Shown piece by piece: positions 25,384 to 34,256 of a stretch of DNA of 64,000 bases. How positions within the stretch are numbered: position 1 is the first letter of the stretch; every line of letters starts with the position of its first letter. Both the position numbers and the translations under genes were made by a program. This DNA is from Verrucomicrobiota bacterium. Lineage in GTDB: Bacteria; Verrucomicrobiota; Verrucomicrobiia; Opitutales; Opitutaceae. The stretch covers positions 248,001 to 312,000 of the forward strand of contig JACRQG010000032.1 of NCBI GenBank assembly GCA_016222805.1, read 5' to 3'. The notes below the pieces were generated by a model. It worked only from the letters and a program-made list of their open reading frames with translations, ran no database searches and was not told where the DNA came from.

Positions 25384-25511
25384 CGGGCCGCTCCCCGGCC
25401 GCGGGGCGAGGTCGCCCCGCCTACAGGTGAAGTGGTAGCCGGGGTCGCTGACCCCGGCCGAGGAACCATCGAACACCCGTCCCGGGCCGGCCTCGACGCG
25501 GCCGGCTACAT
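25335..25511. repeat. Cluster of four REP-like palindromes
   Basis: Four GC-rich palindromic units lie close together: 25335-25358 (gtaggcggggcgaccccgcc...), 25401-25425 (gcggggcgaggtcgccccgc, inverted orientation, ending ctac), 25435-25461 (gtagccggggtcgctgaccc...) and 25488-25511 (ggccggcctcgacgcggccg...ctac). They alternate in orientation as REP/BIME clusters do. The first falls within the 5' end of the lipoprotein gene; the others fill the gap to the reductase gene. Confidence 0.75.
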
Positions 25512-25579
25512 TCTTCCCGTTTGCTTCCACTCCAGGCGATCGGGTCATCACGCGAAGAGCAGATCCCGTAACGTCGGAA

Positions 25580-27016
25580 TCACACGGCCACAAGATCCCC
25601 TTGCAGGGCGCGGCGGCGGTAGAGGAATTCGAACAGGTTGCCCTCGTGCGGTTGCTCCCACTGCACGCGGTTGGTCGGGTACGGGCCGATGTTGAGCCGC
25701 TCGATGTTGGTGCTCGTCATCAGGTCGACGGTCCACGCGCGATCGCGCGTGAAGGCCGAAACCACCAGCGATTCGCCGATGACGTCCAGCATGCGCGCCT
25801 GCGGCACCTCAAGGATGCTGGCAAAGGGGAACATGAACTCTGTGTTGGCGAGCGGGTGCTCCGGATCGCGGCACGAGATCAAGGTGGGCTGCAGGAAGGT
25901 CTGCCCGTGCGCCTCGATGAGGCGCGGACCCTGGCGGTAGCGCGCGGTCACGTCCTCGGCGCCCGGCGTCTGGAGAAGTTCGTCGATCCGCTCGTTGATG
26001 CCTTTCGCCATCGAGGGATTGGCGAAGCCGCACAGGAGCGCGTCGCGATCGTCGCGGGCCCGCGGCACGATGGCGGCGAGCTTCCGGGCCAGGGCGTCGG
26101 CCAGGGCATCGCGATGGCGCGAAATCAGGACGGCGGAGGCGTTGATGCAGCTGCGGCCGCCGTTGGAGGCGATCGACTGCACGACCACGTCGAGGTGCTG
26201 CTCCCACTGGTCGGCGTAATCGTCGCCGATCAGCACCTTGCTGCGACCGGAACCGTGCACCTGGATGTGACGGTACGGCGCGTACTTCTTCACGGTGGCG
26301 TCGCTGCCGAAGGCGATGGCGCGACCGGTGCCAAAGAGCAGGGCGTCGCCGCCATCGTGGGAGGTCGGGTAGAATCCGAAGGCCTCGCGGGGAAATCCGG
26401 CGGCGATCATGGCCTGCACCAGACGGAACGGCGTGAGCGGATCCTCGCGGCCGGGCTTCAGCACCACCGGGATCTTCATCACGAGCGCGGGCAGCCAGAG
26501 GGAGTTCACGCCGGGGGAGTTGCTCGGCAGGAGCACGCCGAGGCTCTCTGTCTGCGGGAAGAAGTTCACATCGATCCCGCCCTGCCGGATGTAGCCGCGA
26601 TCGAACATCTCCAGTGGCAGACCCCGGGTGAGGCCGGCCAGCACGGCGCGGATGTTGGCCATCGCGGCGTGGACCTTGCCCATGTTGGCCCGCCCGAGGC
26701 TGTGGGGTAGTCCCGTCAACTGCGAGAGCGCGACCACGTAGTCCTCCGGGCTCTGCCGCTCGTCGCCCAGGCCCCAGGGGAGTTCACCGTGGAGGAAGAG
26801 CTCGGCGGCCTTTTCGCAATAGCTGGCGAGTGTGGCGCAGGGGATCGCCTGGAGGGCGGCGCCGGCGCGCTCGAGGCCCTGGAGATCCCGGCGGATCAGC
26901 CCGGAGTTGGCCATGCTGACCTCGACCCGGCGTCCGGCAGCGGTGAACTCGATCTTGTCCAGGCTTTGGTAGGGGCGACCGAGGCGAAGGATGGGAATGT
27001 GAAGCGGAGAGATCAT
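25580..27016 (-). CDS. LuxC-like acyl-CoA reductase / aldehyde dehydrogenase superfamily protein
   Basis: 478 residues from ATG 27016. ALDH-superfamily features: PSNSPGVNSLWLPALVMKIPVVLKPGRE (cofactor and Lys region), GSGRSKVLIG, and the catalytic cysteine in SNGGRSCINAS (C290). It probably reduces an activated acyl group (CoA or enzyme thioester) with NADPH to an aldehyde, in the cytoplasm. The downstream-acting partner is suggested by the adenylating enzyme gene 267 bp upstream, a LuxC/LuxE-like pairing. Classical NAD-aldehyde dehydrogenase or a dedicated aryl-aldehyde reductase are alternatives. Confidence 0.7.
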   Translation of the reverse strand: MISPLHIPILRLGRPYQSLDKIEFTAAGRRVEVSMANSGLIRRDLQGLERAGAALQAIPCATLASYCEKAAELFLHGELPWGLGDERQSPEDYVVALSQLTGLPHSLGRANMGKVHAAMANIRAVLAGLTRGLPLEMFDRGYIRQGGIDVNFFPQTESLGVLLPSNSPGVNSLWLPALVMKIPVVLKPGREDPLTPFRLVQAMIAAGFPREAFGFYPTSHDGGDALLFGTGRAIAFGSDATVKKYAPYRHIQVHGSGRSKVLIGDDYADQWEQHLDVVVQSIASNGGRSCINASAVLISRHRDALADALARKLAAIVPRARDDRDALLCGFANPSMAKGINERIDELLQTPGAEDVTARYRQGPRLIEAHGQTFLQPTLISCRDPEHPLANTEFMFPFASILEVPQARMLDVIGESLVVSAFTRDRAWTVDLMTSTNIERLNIGPYPTNRVQWEQPHEGNLFEFLYRRRALQGDLVAV

Positions 27017-27283
27017 GCGGGGAGGAGGCCCACGGAACACACGGAGAACACGGAAGGAAGTGGCGAGTGCTGGAAAGCGGGACGGCTTACGGGCGTTTCG
27101 ATTCGGGTCGGATTAACCACGGAATACACCAAACACACAAAAGCAGAGAAGCATGGGGGCGGGATGGTCTGAATCGAGATGCCGGCGGAGTGCTGCGAGG
27201 CGATGACCATTTGGAAAGAACCGCAGGCCAGCCTTTCGTGTGTTTCGTGTCTTTGGTGGTGACCCTTGGTGTCTGGGCCCGAC
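27017..27283. repeat. Intergenic region with low-complexity 'cacggaa-acac' repeats
   Basis: The 267-bp gap holds short degenerate units of the type CACGGA(A/G)(A/T)ACAC (27032-27056, 27117-27142) and, in inverse orientation, TTTCGTGTGTTTCGTGTCTTTGG (27233-27255). The two orientations could pair to form a long hairpin. Similar words occur at 33030-33060 and 33170-33192. I see no gene and no clear promoter. Confidence 0.6.
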
Positions 27284-28357
<1,074 letters not shown>

Positions 28358-28384
28358 GAAGGAAGAGAGGGGAGGATGAGAGGA

Positions 28385-28438
28385 AGACGCGGAAAACGGG
28401 GGAAGAGAGGAAAACGGGGGAAGAGAGGAAGACGGGGG
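28385..28438. repeat. 18-bp tandem repeat, purine-rich
   Basis: Three 18-bp units of the form aagag(a/c)gga(a/g)aacggggg lie in tandem upstream of the LuxE-like gene, and degenerate copies continue to about 28500. The strand is almost all purine, so triplex or slipped structures are possible. The rest of the 259-bp gap (28358-28616) has a stock 'atcagtgttcatccgtggtt' word and a REP palindrome at 28576-28601. Confidence 0.7.
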
Positions 28439-28575
28439 AAACGAGGAAGAGGAAACCTGGGAAGACCGAGAAGGCAGGGAAAAGAGGGAGACTGGGGAAA
28501 GTAGAAACGGGGCGGCGGCGTAGGCCTTTCCGCCGCCATCCGGGTTAATCAGTGTTCATCCGTGGTTGAGTTCCT

Positions 28576-28601
28576 GTAGGCGGGGCGACCTCGCCCCGCG
28601 G
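28576..28601. repeat. REP-like palindrome after propeller gene
   Basis: A unit gtaggcggggcgacctcgcc followed by ccgc lies 15 bp past the 3' end of the propeller gene at 28617. As a GC-rich hairpin at a gene end it may protect the 3' end of the mRNA; there is no T-tract. Confidence 0.6.
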
Positions 28602-28616
28602 GAAGAAGGCTTCGAA

Positions 28617-30347
28617 TCAAGACGCGCGGGGCGGGGAGACGAAGAGCGTGTTGTTCGCGGCGACGGGGCTGCAATAGATCGGCGTGTAGAACTCCGGCTT
28701 GCCGACGAGCTTCATCTCCCGGCCGGTCTTGAGGATGACCATCTCGCCGTCCTCGTTGCCGCAGTAGACCTTGCCGTCGGCCACCAGCGTGGAGGACCAG
28801 ATGCGGCTGTTGGTGGCGTAGGTCCAGAGGATCTTGCCGGTCTTCGCGTCGACACAGTGGATGTTGCCGTTGTATTCGGCCTGATAGAGCAGCCCCTCGT
28901 GGAGGCTGGGGGTGGAGATGGAGCGACCAAGCGTCTTGTTGGTCCAGATGGCCTTGCCGGTGAGATCCCCCCGTCCGTTCAGATCGAGGCAGCTCAGCAT
29001 TCCGACGCCGTCGCCGTGCTCGGGATCCTGTCCGATCGACATGAAGGCGCGGTCGCCGTCGACGATCACGGTGGCGATGATCTCGCTCGGTCCGTCGTGC
29101 GTCGCGTACTTGAGCGGCTGGCCGTTCTTCGTGCGGTACTCGGGCGGGTTGGCGTCGTAGCGGAAGAGCTCCTTCAGCGCGGGAAAACCCTCCGGGTGCT
29201 GGTAGGGCTCAAGATCGAAGCCGTAGCAAAAACCATCGCCACCGCCCCAGACGATCATCGGCTTGTTCTGGACCAGCGTGTATGAAGCGGAGCTCCAACT
29301 GGCGTGCAGGGCGCGCTTGGAGACCCCGGAGGCCTCCTCGGCGAGAACCTTGCCGGTGTGCTTGTCGACGAGGATCAGCGCCGGGGCCATCGGGGCCGGG
29401 ATGTTGAGGTGCGACCAGTCCACGCCGTTGGAGGTCGCCATCACGATCTTATCGCCGATCACGAGGGGCGAGCAGCTCGAGACGTTGTGCGGGAAGATGC
29501 CGAGCTCGTTGCGGATGTCGGAGACCCAGAGGATGTCGGCGTGCTTGTCGGTCAGGTTGACCGGCTTGCCGTCGACCGAGGAGAATTTTGCCTCGTCGGT
29601 GAAGGGGCCGGCGTTGCCGTCGGCGAGACCCTTGACGTCGAAGCACACGAGTTCGCCGCGGTTCGTCACCACGTACCCGCGATCGCCGTCGATGGCGACC
29701 GAGGAACAGAGGCCGACGAACTCCCAGTCGCTGACCTTGCCCGCGCCGACCTTCGGGATGATCAGCTGCCAGAGGAACTCGCCGGTCTTCTCGTCGAAGC
29801 ACATCAGGATGCCGCGGTCGCCCGTCTGGGCGGGATCGCGGGGCGACTCGTTGTTGGTCCCTGAATACACCCTCCCGCCCGCCACCACCGGCGTGCCGTA
29901 GGACTGGGATCCGAGCTTGGCGACCCAGCGGATGTTCTTCGTCGTCTTCGGGTCGATCGTCTCGCTCTTGGGCAGGAACTTGCCGCTGACGATGTCATCC
30001 GGGATGCCCGTGGCCTTCTGCACCATGTTGCGGGTGGGACCGCCGCCCCACATCGGCCAGTCCGCGGCGGACAGCGCGGGGGCCAGCAGGCCGAGGGTCA
30101 GGGCGAGCGCGCCCCACTTGTAGCCGGGGGCGCTGATCCCGGCGCGGCCTCGGCGAGGCCGGCTACACCAGACCTCCGTGGTGGTTGCCGCCCATGTAGG
30201 CGGGGCGACCTCGCCCCGCGCCGTGCCGTCGGCTCCGCACGAGAGCGCGCGGCGGGGTCGCCGCGCCCACAGGGCCCGGGCAGCGGCGTGGGCGGACGAA
30301 AGGCGGAAGGACGGGCGGCCCGGGAGGGACGGCAGGTGGCTATTCAT
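28617..30347 (-). CDS. Secreted PQQ-like beta-propeller protein with REP-encoded N-terminal extension
   Basis: 576 residues from ATG 30347, which overlaps the stop of the preceding propeller gene (ATGAATAG). The signal-peptide core LALTLGLLAPALSA is at residues 81-94, unusually far in; residues ~18-75 are Arg/Ala-rich and are encoded by three REP-like palindromes (30119-30272). No start codon lies closer to the core in frame. The mature protein begins DWPMWGGGPTRN and carries propeller blades (KTGEFLWQL, DVKGLADG, KTGKILWTY). Either the signal peptide now has a long extension or export is impaired. It is periplasmic if exported; ligand unknown. Confidence 0.75.
   Translation of the reverse strand: MNSHLPSLPGRPSFRLSSAHAAARALWARRPRRALSCGADGTARGEVAPPTWAATTTEVWCSRPRRGRAGISAPGYKWGALALTLGLLAPALSAADWPMWGGGPTRNMVQKATGIPDDIVSGKFLPKSETIDPKTTKNIRWVAKLGSQSYGTPVVAGGRVYSGTNNESPRDPAQTGDRGILMCFDEKTGEFLWQLIIPKVGAGKVSDWEFVGLCSSVAIDGDRGYVVTNRGELVCFDVKGLADGNAGPFTDEAKFSSVDGKPVNLTDKHADILWVSDIRNELGIFPHNVSSCSPLVIGDKIVMATSNGVDWSHLNIPAPMAPALILVDKHTGKVLAEEASGVSKRALHASWSSASYTLVQNKPMIVWGGGDGFCYGFDLEPYQHPEGFPALKELFRYDANPPEYRTKNGQPLKYATHDGPSEIIATVIVDGDRAFMSIGQDPEHGDGVGMLSCLDLNGRGDLTGKAIWTNKTLGRSISTPSLHEGLLYQAEYNGNIHCVDAKTGKILWTYATNSRIWSSTLVADGKVYCGNEDGEMVILKTGREMKLVGKPEFYTPIYCSPVAANNTLFVSPPRAS
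30119..30273. repeat. Three REP-like palindromes inside the 5' end of a propeller gene
   Basis: Units at 30119-30167 (tgtagccgggggcgctgatcccgg...cggctaca), 30195-30220 (gtaggcggggcgacctcgcc...) and 30246-30273 (gcgcgcggcggggtcgccgc...) follow one another. All three are in frame with the propeller gene and keep it open, adding about 55 residues before its signal-peptide core. Confidence 0.75.
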
Positions 30348-32616
30348 GGGTGGCGAGGGAGAGGTTGTCGATGTACACGCGCTTGAGCGCCTGCGGCGAA
30401 AAGGCGAACACCCCGGGCGCGCCTTGCGCATGGAGCTTCTCCTGGCGGACCTCGATGGTCCATTTGTCGGGTTCCGGTTTCGCCCGCTCCCAGAGCTTGG
30501 CCCGCACCCAGCCGCCGCCCTTGCCGTCGCTGTCCACCCGGGTCTTCAGGTGGTACCAGGTGTTGGGCTGGGCGTCGAAGGGCACGGATTCCTTTACCCG
30601 CTCGTGATTGCTGGAGACCTCGAGGATGCGGCTGTTGGCGACCAGGGCGATCAGGTAGCGCTGGTTGACGAGCCCGACTGAAGACATCACGCGGCGCGTG
30701 CCGTCGGTCATGACGTCGGCCTCGAGGGTGTAGCTCTTGAGGTCGGATCGTCCGATGAAGTTCATCGTCCGCTGGAACAGGATGTTGTCGAGCCGGTTGG
30801 TGACCACCTTGCTGCCATCCCGCTCGAGGACGTGCCATTTCACGCGGGCGCCAAGCCACGCGAGGGGCGGGAACTCGACGGTTTCGCCGTCCTTGTTCTT
30901 TTGCGTGAGCGCGATCGCGTCGAAGTTCTCCTTGTAGCCGGGACCGGCGACAATGCGCCCGCGGGTCACGGCGGAGAGGTTGTTCCACTTGGCCTGGAAC
31001 TGGCCAGCGGACATCCGGGAGGTCGGCTTGGTCCGGAGGGTGTCGCCGGTGAGTTCGCCATCGACTTCGGACTTCACGAGGGCGGTGGGCGGGATGAACT
31101 TGGCCCAGGTCACCTCGCTGGTGACCGGGCGGACGCGCCGCCCGCTGGCGTCGAGACCCCAGACGGTGAACTTCTGCTGCATGCCGGGTGAGAGCACGAA
31201 CTCCGCCGGCAGCACCTGGAGCTGGGTGATCGGCGCGGTGGAGGGAGCCTCGGGCGCCACCGCGACGGAGGCGGGAATCACCGGCGGCGTGGTCTTCGGC
31301 CCGAAGCAGTGCAGCGATTCCTTGGTGAAGATGAACACCGAGTCGCCGTAGAACGACGGCGCGCCGAGGCAGAGGGAATCCATCTGGTTGACCGAGAGGA
31401 TTTGGGCCTTGTCGCCGGCGTCCTTGAGGATGTGGACGGAGCCGTTGTGCATCGGCACGTAGAACTTGCCGTCGGCGTAGGCGGGCGAGGCGTGGAGCTG
31501 ATCGGGGGCGAGTTTTTCGCTCCAGAGCAGCTTGCCGGTGGCGGCGTCGGCGCACAGGAGGCTGCCGGTGGCGATGGTGGAGTACACGCGGCCGTTGACG
31601 AGGAGCGGGGAACTGCTGAAGGCGACAAACTCGTCGTTGCGCCAGATCTCGGCTTCCTTGCCGAGCACGAGCGGCTTCGGCCCGGTCGGGTATTCGGTGG
31701 GAATCTTCAGCGCGACCAGGCGGCCGTGGTGCGTCGCGTCGACGTTCTCTTTCCCGTGGATGCCGATCAGCTTGCCCGGGCCGTCGAGGAGGATGTCGGC
31801 GTTGACGCCGGACTGCGAGAGGCGGAAACGCCAGACGGGCTCGCCGGTGCGGACATTGACGCACACGATGTTGCCGCAGCCGGTGCCGGCGTACATCACG
31901 CGCTGGTTACCGAGATTGCCGAAGACCGGCGTGGCAAAGGTGCTGTCGAGGGGCTCGATGCCCGGGGTGGAAAACCAGGCGAGTTCGCCGGTGCGTTTGT
32001 CGAAGGCGTAGAAACGGTTGCGGGCGGGGCCGTCCGCGCCCCAGTTGGCGGTGATGCCGTCGGTGATCACCAGCGGGCCGTCGATCGCGAGGGAGCCGGT
32101 GCGACCGTTGGGGAAGGTGAGGCGGCCGTACTCCTCCATCATCGAGTGCTCCCAGAGCAGTTTGCCGTCGCGGCTGAAGGCCATGAGGTGACCCCAGGTT
32201 GATTCGAGGTAGACGTTGCCGGTCTCGGCGTCGACGACCGGGGCACCGATGGCGTAGCGGTTGTAGGTCGTGTCGGAGAGGTAGTCGCGGAAGCGGTGCT
32301 CCCAGAGCTTCTGTCCGGTCTTCACATCGAGGCAGAGCAGCGTCTCCTCGACATCGGTCGTCTCGCCGTAGAAGCCGAAGGCGTAAACGCGGCCGTCGGC
32401 GATCACCGGGGTGCCGGCGCCGCGCACCTTGACTGACCACCGATGGTTGGGACCACCGATCTCGAGCTTGTCGGGCAGCTTGGCCGTGGACTTGGAGACG
32501 CCGTTCTGGTCGGGGCCGCGCCAGTTCAGCCAGCCGGACGCCGCCTGGAGCACGCTGGTGGACGGCACGGCAGCCAGCGCAAGGACGAGCGGAACAAGTC
32601 GAGACACGAATCTCAT
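30340..32616 (-). CDS. Secreted PQQ-like beta-propeller with C-terminal lectin-like domain
   Basis: 758 residues from ATG 32616. Signal peptide MRFVSRLVPLVLALAAVPST, cleavage near LQAAS; the mature N-terminus GWLNWRGPDQNGVS is typical of the group. Blades up to ~residue 430 include KTGQKLWEHR, RDGKLLWEHS, RTGELAWFS, RTGEPVWRF and ATGKLLWSE. A linker (PVIPASVAVAPEAPS) leads to an Ig-like segment and a ~190-residue jelly-roll domain (YTLEADVMTDGTRR, NTWYHLKTRVDSDG, VYIDNLSLATHE), which resembles concanavalin-type folds and may bind sugar. The next propeller gene overlaps its stop, so they are co-translated. Confidence 0.85.
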   Translation of the reverse strand: MRFVSRLVPLVLALAAVPSTSVLQAASGWLNWRGPDQNGVSKSTAKLPDKLEIGGPNHRWSVKVRGAGTPVIADGRVYAFGFYGETTDVEETLLCLDVKTGQKLWEHRFRDYLSDTTYNRYAIGAPVVDAETGNVYLESTWGHLMAFSRDGKLLWEHSMMEEYGRLTFPNGRTGSLAIDGPLVITDGITANWGADGPARNRFYAFDKRTGELAWFSTPGIEPLDSTFATPVFGNLGNQRVMYAGTGCGNIVCVNVRTGEPVWRFRLSQSGVNADILLDGPGKLIGIHGKENVDATHHGRLVALKIPTEYPTGPKPLVLGKEAEIWRNDEFVAFSSSPLLVNGRVYSTIATGSLLCADAATGKLLWSEKLAPDQLHASPAYADGKFYVPMHNGSVHILKDAGDKAQILSVNQMDSLCLGAPSFYGDSVFIFTKESLHCFGPKTTPPVIPASVAVAPEAPSTAPITQLQVLPAEFVLSPGMQQKFTVWGLDASGRRVRPVTSEVTWAKFIPPTALVKSEVDGELTGDTLRTKPTSRMSAGQFQAKWNNLSAVTRGRIVAGPGYKENFDAIALTQKNKDGETVEFPPLAWLGARVKWHVLERDGSKVVTNRLDNILFQRTMNFIGRSDLKSYTLEADVMTDGTRRVMSSVGLVNQRYLIALVANSRILEVSSNHERVKESVPFDAQPNTWYHLKTRVDSDGKGGGWVRAKLWERAKPEPDKWTIEVRQEKLHAQGAPGVFAFSPQALKRVYIDNLSLATHE

Positions 32617-32924
32617 GGGTGGGAGTGGAAAGAGGGGGGAATCCGGGCGGCGCGGGCGGAAGACCCGTCCGGCGGCCGGAAAGGAGGCCGGGCAAGACGT
32701 GTGGGAACCCGCAACGTAACGCGGAAACGTGGACGCCACTTCGAAGGAGAGCGCCGAAGGCAAAACCGCAAGGCGGTTTTTCGGGAGGCGGAAGCGTGGG
32801 GCGCCTTCCGTGTGCTTGCACGCGAAGTGAGGGGAGCGGCGCTTTCCCAAGCGCCGCTGCGTGTAAGCGGAAGAAGTACCTGTCAGCCCGGATAGGAATA
32901 CCCCTCGCCGCCCACCTCTCTGTT

Positions 32925-32983
32925 CCCTCCGTTGCCTCCTGTTCAGGCCAATCTGGAACAGGAGCCAGCTGAGGAAACGGAGG
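32925..32983. repeat. Hairpin-forming dispersed repeat, copy 1
   Basis: Outer arms CCTCCGTT (32926-32933) and AACGGAGG (32976-32983) and inner arms CTCCTGTTC and GAACAGGAG are complementary around the loop aggccaatct. A second copy with a few changes lies at 33211-33277. Confidence 0.75.
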
Positions 32984-33210
32984 TGAAGATCGCGGACCCG
33001 TTGGATTGCCTCAGGGCGCTACCTCTCAATCTTTCCGTGTTTTCCGCGTATTCCGTGGGCCCGTTCCCCTTCGCCCCGCCCCCTTTTCTTGGCTTGCGAG
33101 TATTTTGTGGTGGCCCCGCCCGAGTCGTCCGTTCACCCGCAGCCCAAGACCCCAGTCCGGCTTTTGTGGGTTTGGTGTATTTCGTGGTGACCGCCCAACC
33201 CGCCGCCCAC

Positions 33211-33277
33211 TCTCTGTTCCCTCCGTTACCTCCTGTTCAGGCCAATCTGGAACAGGAGCTAACTGAGGAAACCGAGG
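33211..33277. repeat. Hairpin-forming dispersed repeat, copy 2
   Basis: Near-identical to the element at 32925, starting tctctgttccctccgtta; the inner arms CTCCTGTTC/GAACAGGAG are unchanged, while the outer right arm is ACCGAGG instead of ACGGAGG, which weakens the outer stem. The loop (aggccaatct) is conserved between copies. Confidence 0.75.
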
Positions 33278-33623
33278 CCGGCCGGACCGGAATGACGCTC
33301 CGCCTGACCCCCGTTCGCGCCCGCCGCGGTGTTCGCTTCCCCCGGCAGAACACCCCCAGCTCCGCCGTTCGCCGGTGATTTCCCGCCGTTCGTCACGAAA
33401 GAGGGATTTCCCGCAGGCGCTTCACTTCAATTTGAGTTGAACAGGAAGTCGAAAATCGGCTGCATCTGGCTTTCGATTCGCCCGGCTGGTACCGGAAGCG
33501 ACGGGGCGAAGCCGTGGCGCGAGGGCGAGGTACTCGGGCGCGTTAAGCCCGGCCCCCCTTTTCACCGATCTCCAACCACCGACCGCTGCCCACTGATTAC
33601 TGACCACTGATTACCGCCTCCCC

Positions 33624-34175
33624 TTGTCCGTCGAATCCTCAACTCCCGTCCTGACCGCCCCGCCGCCCTCGACCCTGGTGAACGCGGGGGATCGGGCGCC
33701 CGACGTGGTGGCCTTCGAGCAGGCGGTGGTGGGTTTCTTCGTGGAGGCGGCGGACTTGCTGGCGGTGCCGAAGTCGGTCGCGGCGATTTACGGCATCTGT
33801 TTCGCCAGCGCGGAGCCGTTGAGCTTTGCGGAGATCAAGAGCCGGCTGGATATCAGCGTGGGCTCGATCAGCCAGGGGCTGCGGGTCCTGCGCGGGGTGG
33901 GGGCGTTGAAGGAGGTCTCCGGGCCGACGGATCGGGCGGAGCGTTTCGAGCCGGACATCGAGCTGCGGAAGCTGATCGTGCACTATCTGGAGATGCGGGT
34001 GGAGAAGCAGCTCGACGGCGGGAAGAAGCGCCTGCGCGACATCCGGGCGGGCATCCCGCGGGGTGATTCCGCCGCCGCCCGCACGCTCGCCGTCCGGATC
34101 AAGTCCCTCGAAGGCTGGCACACCAAGTCCCGGGCGCTGATGCCGCTGGTCAAGGGGGCGTTGAAGCTGGGGTGA
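33624..34175 (+). CDS. GbsR/MarR-like winged-helix transcriptional regulator
   Basis: 183 residues from a TTG start; an in-frame GTG at 33678 is possible, as neither has a clear ribosome site. The helix-turn-helix is visible around residues 52-95: AAIYGICFASAEPLSFAEI, then SRLDISVGSISQGLRVLRGVGAL. After it a helical stretch (YLEMRVEKQLDGGKKRLRDI) may dimerise. It is the first gene of the plus-strand polysaccharide locus and likely controls it, as similar regulators do at the head of exosortase-linked exopolysaccharide loci; operator sites were not identified. Confidence 0.75.
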   Translation: MSVESSTPVLTAPPPSTLVNAGDRAPDVVAFEQAVVGFFVEAADLLAVPKSVAAIYGICFASAEPLSFAEIKSRLDISVGSISQGLRVLRGVGALKEVSGPTDRAERFEPDIELRKLIVHYLEMRVEKQLDGGKKRLRDIRAGIPRGDSAAARTLAVRIKSLEGWHTKSRALMPLVKGALKLG

Positions 34176-34256
34176 GCGAGTGGGACTGGGACCCCGAGAG
34201 TGAAAACAGGCACGACAGTGTCTGCTTGATGGTGATGCGTGCTTCACGTCCCAACG

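Larger units (their letters stand above)
32617..33623. other. 1-kb intergenic region between two loci
   Basis: No convincing gene is present. The region has a GC-rich start, a pair of ~60-bp inverted-repeat elements (32925-32983 and 33211-33277), degenerate words of the type 'ttccgtgttttccgcgtattccgtggg' (about 33030-33056) and 'tttggtgtatttcgtggtga' (about 33170), and near the end a duplicated 'cactgattactgaccactgatta' (33590-33613). It separates the leftward propeller genes from the rightward regulator and polysaccharide locus, so divergent promoters must lie here, but I cannot point to one. Confidence 0.7.
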
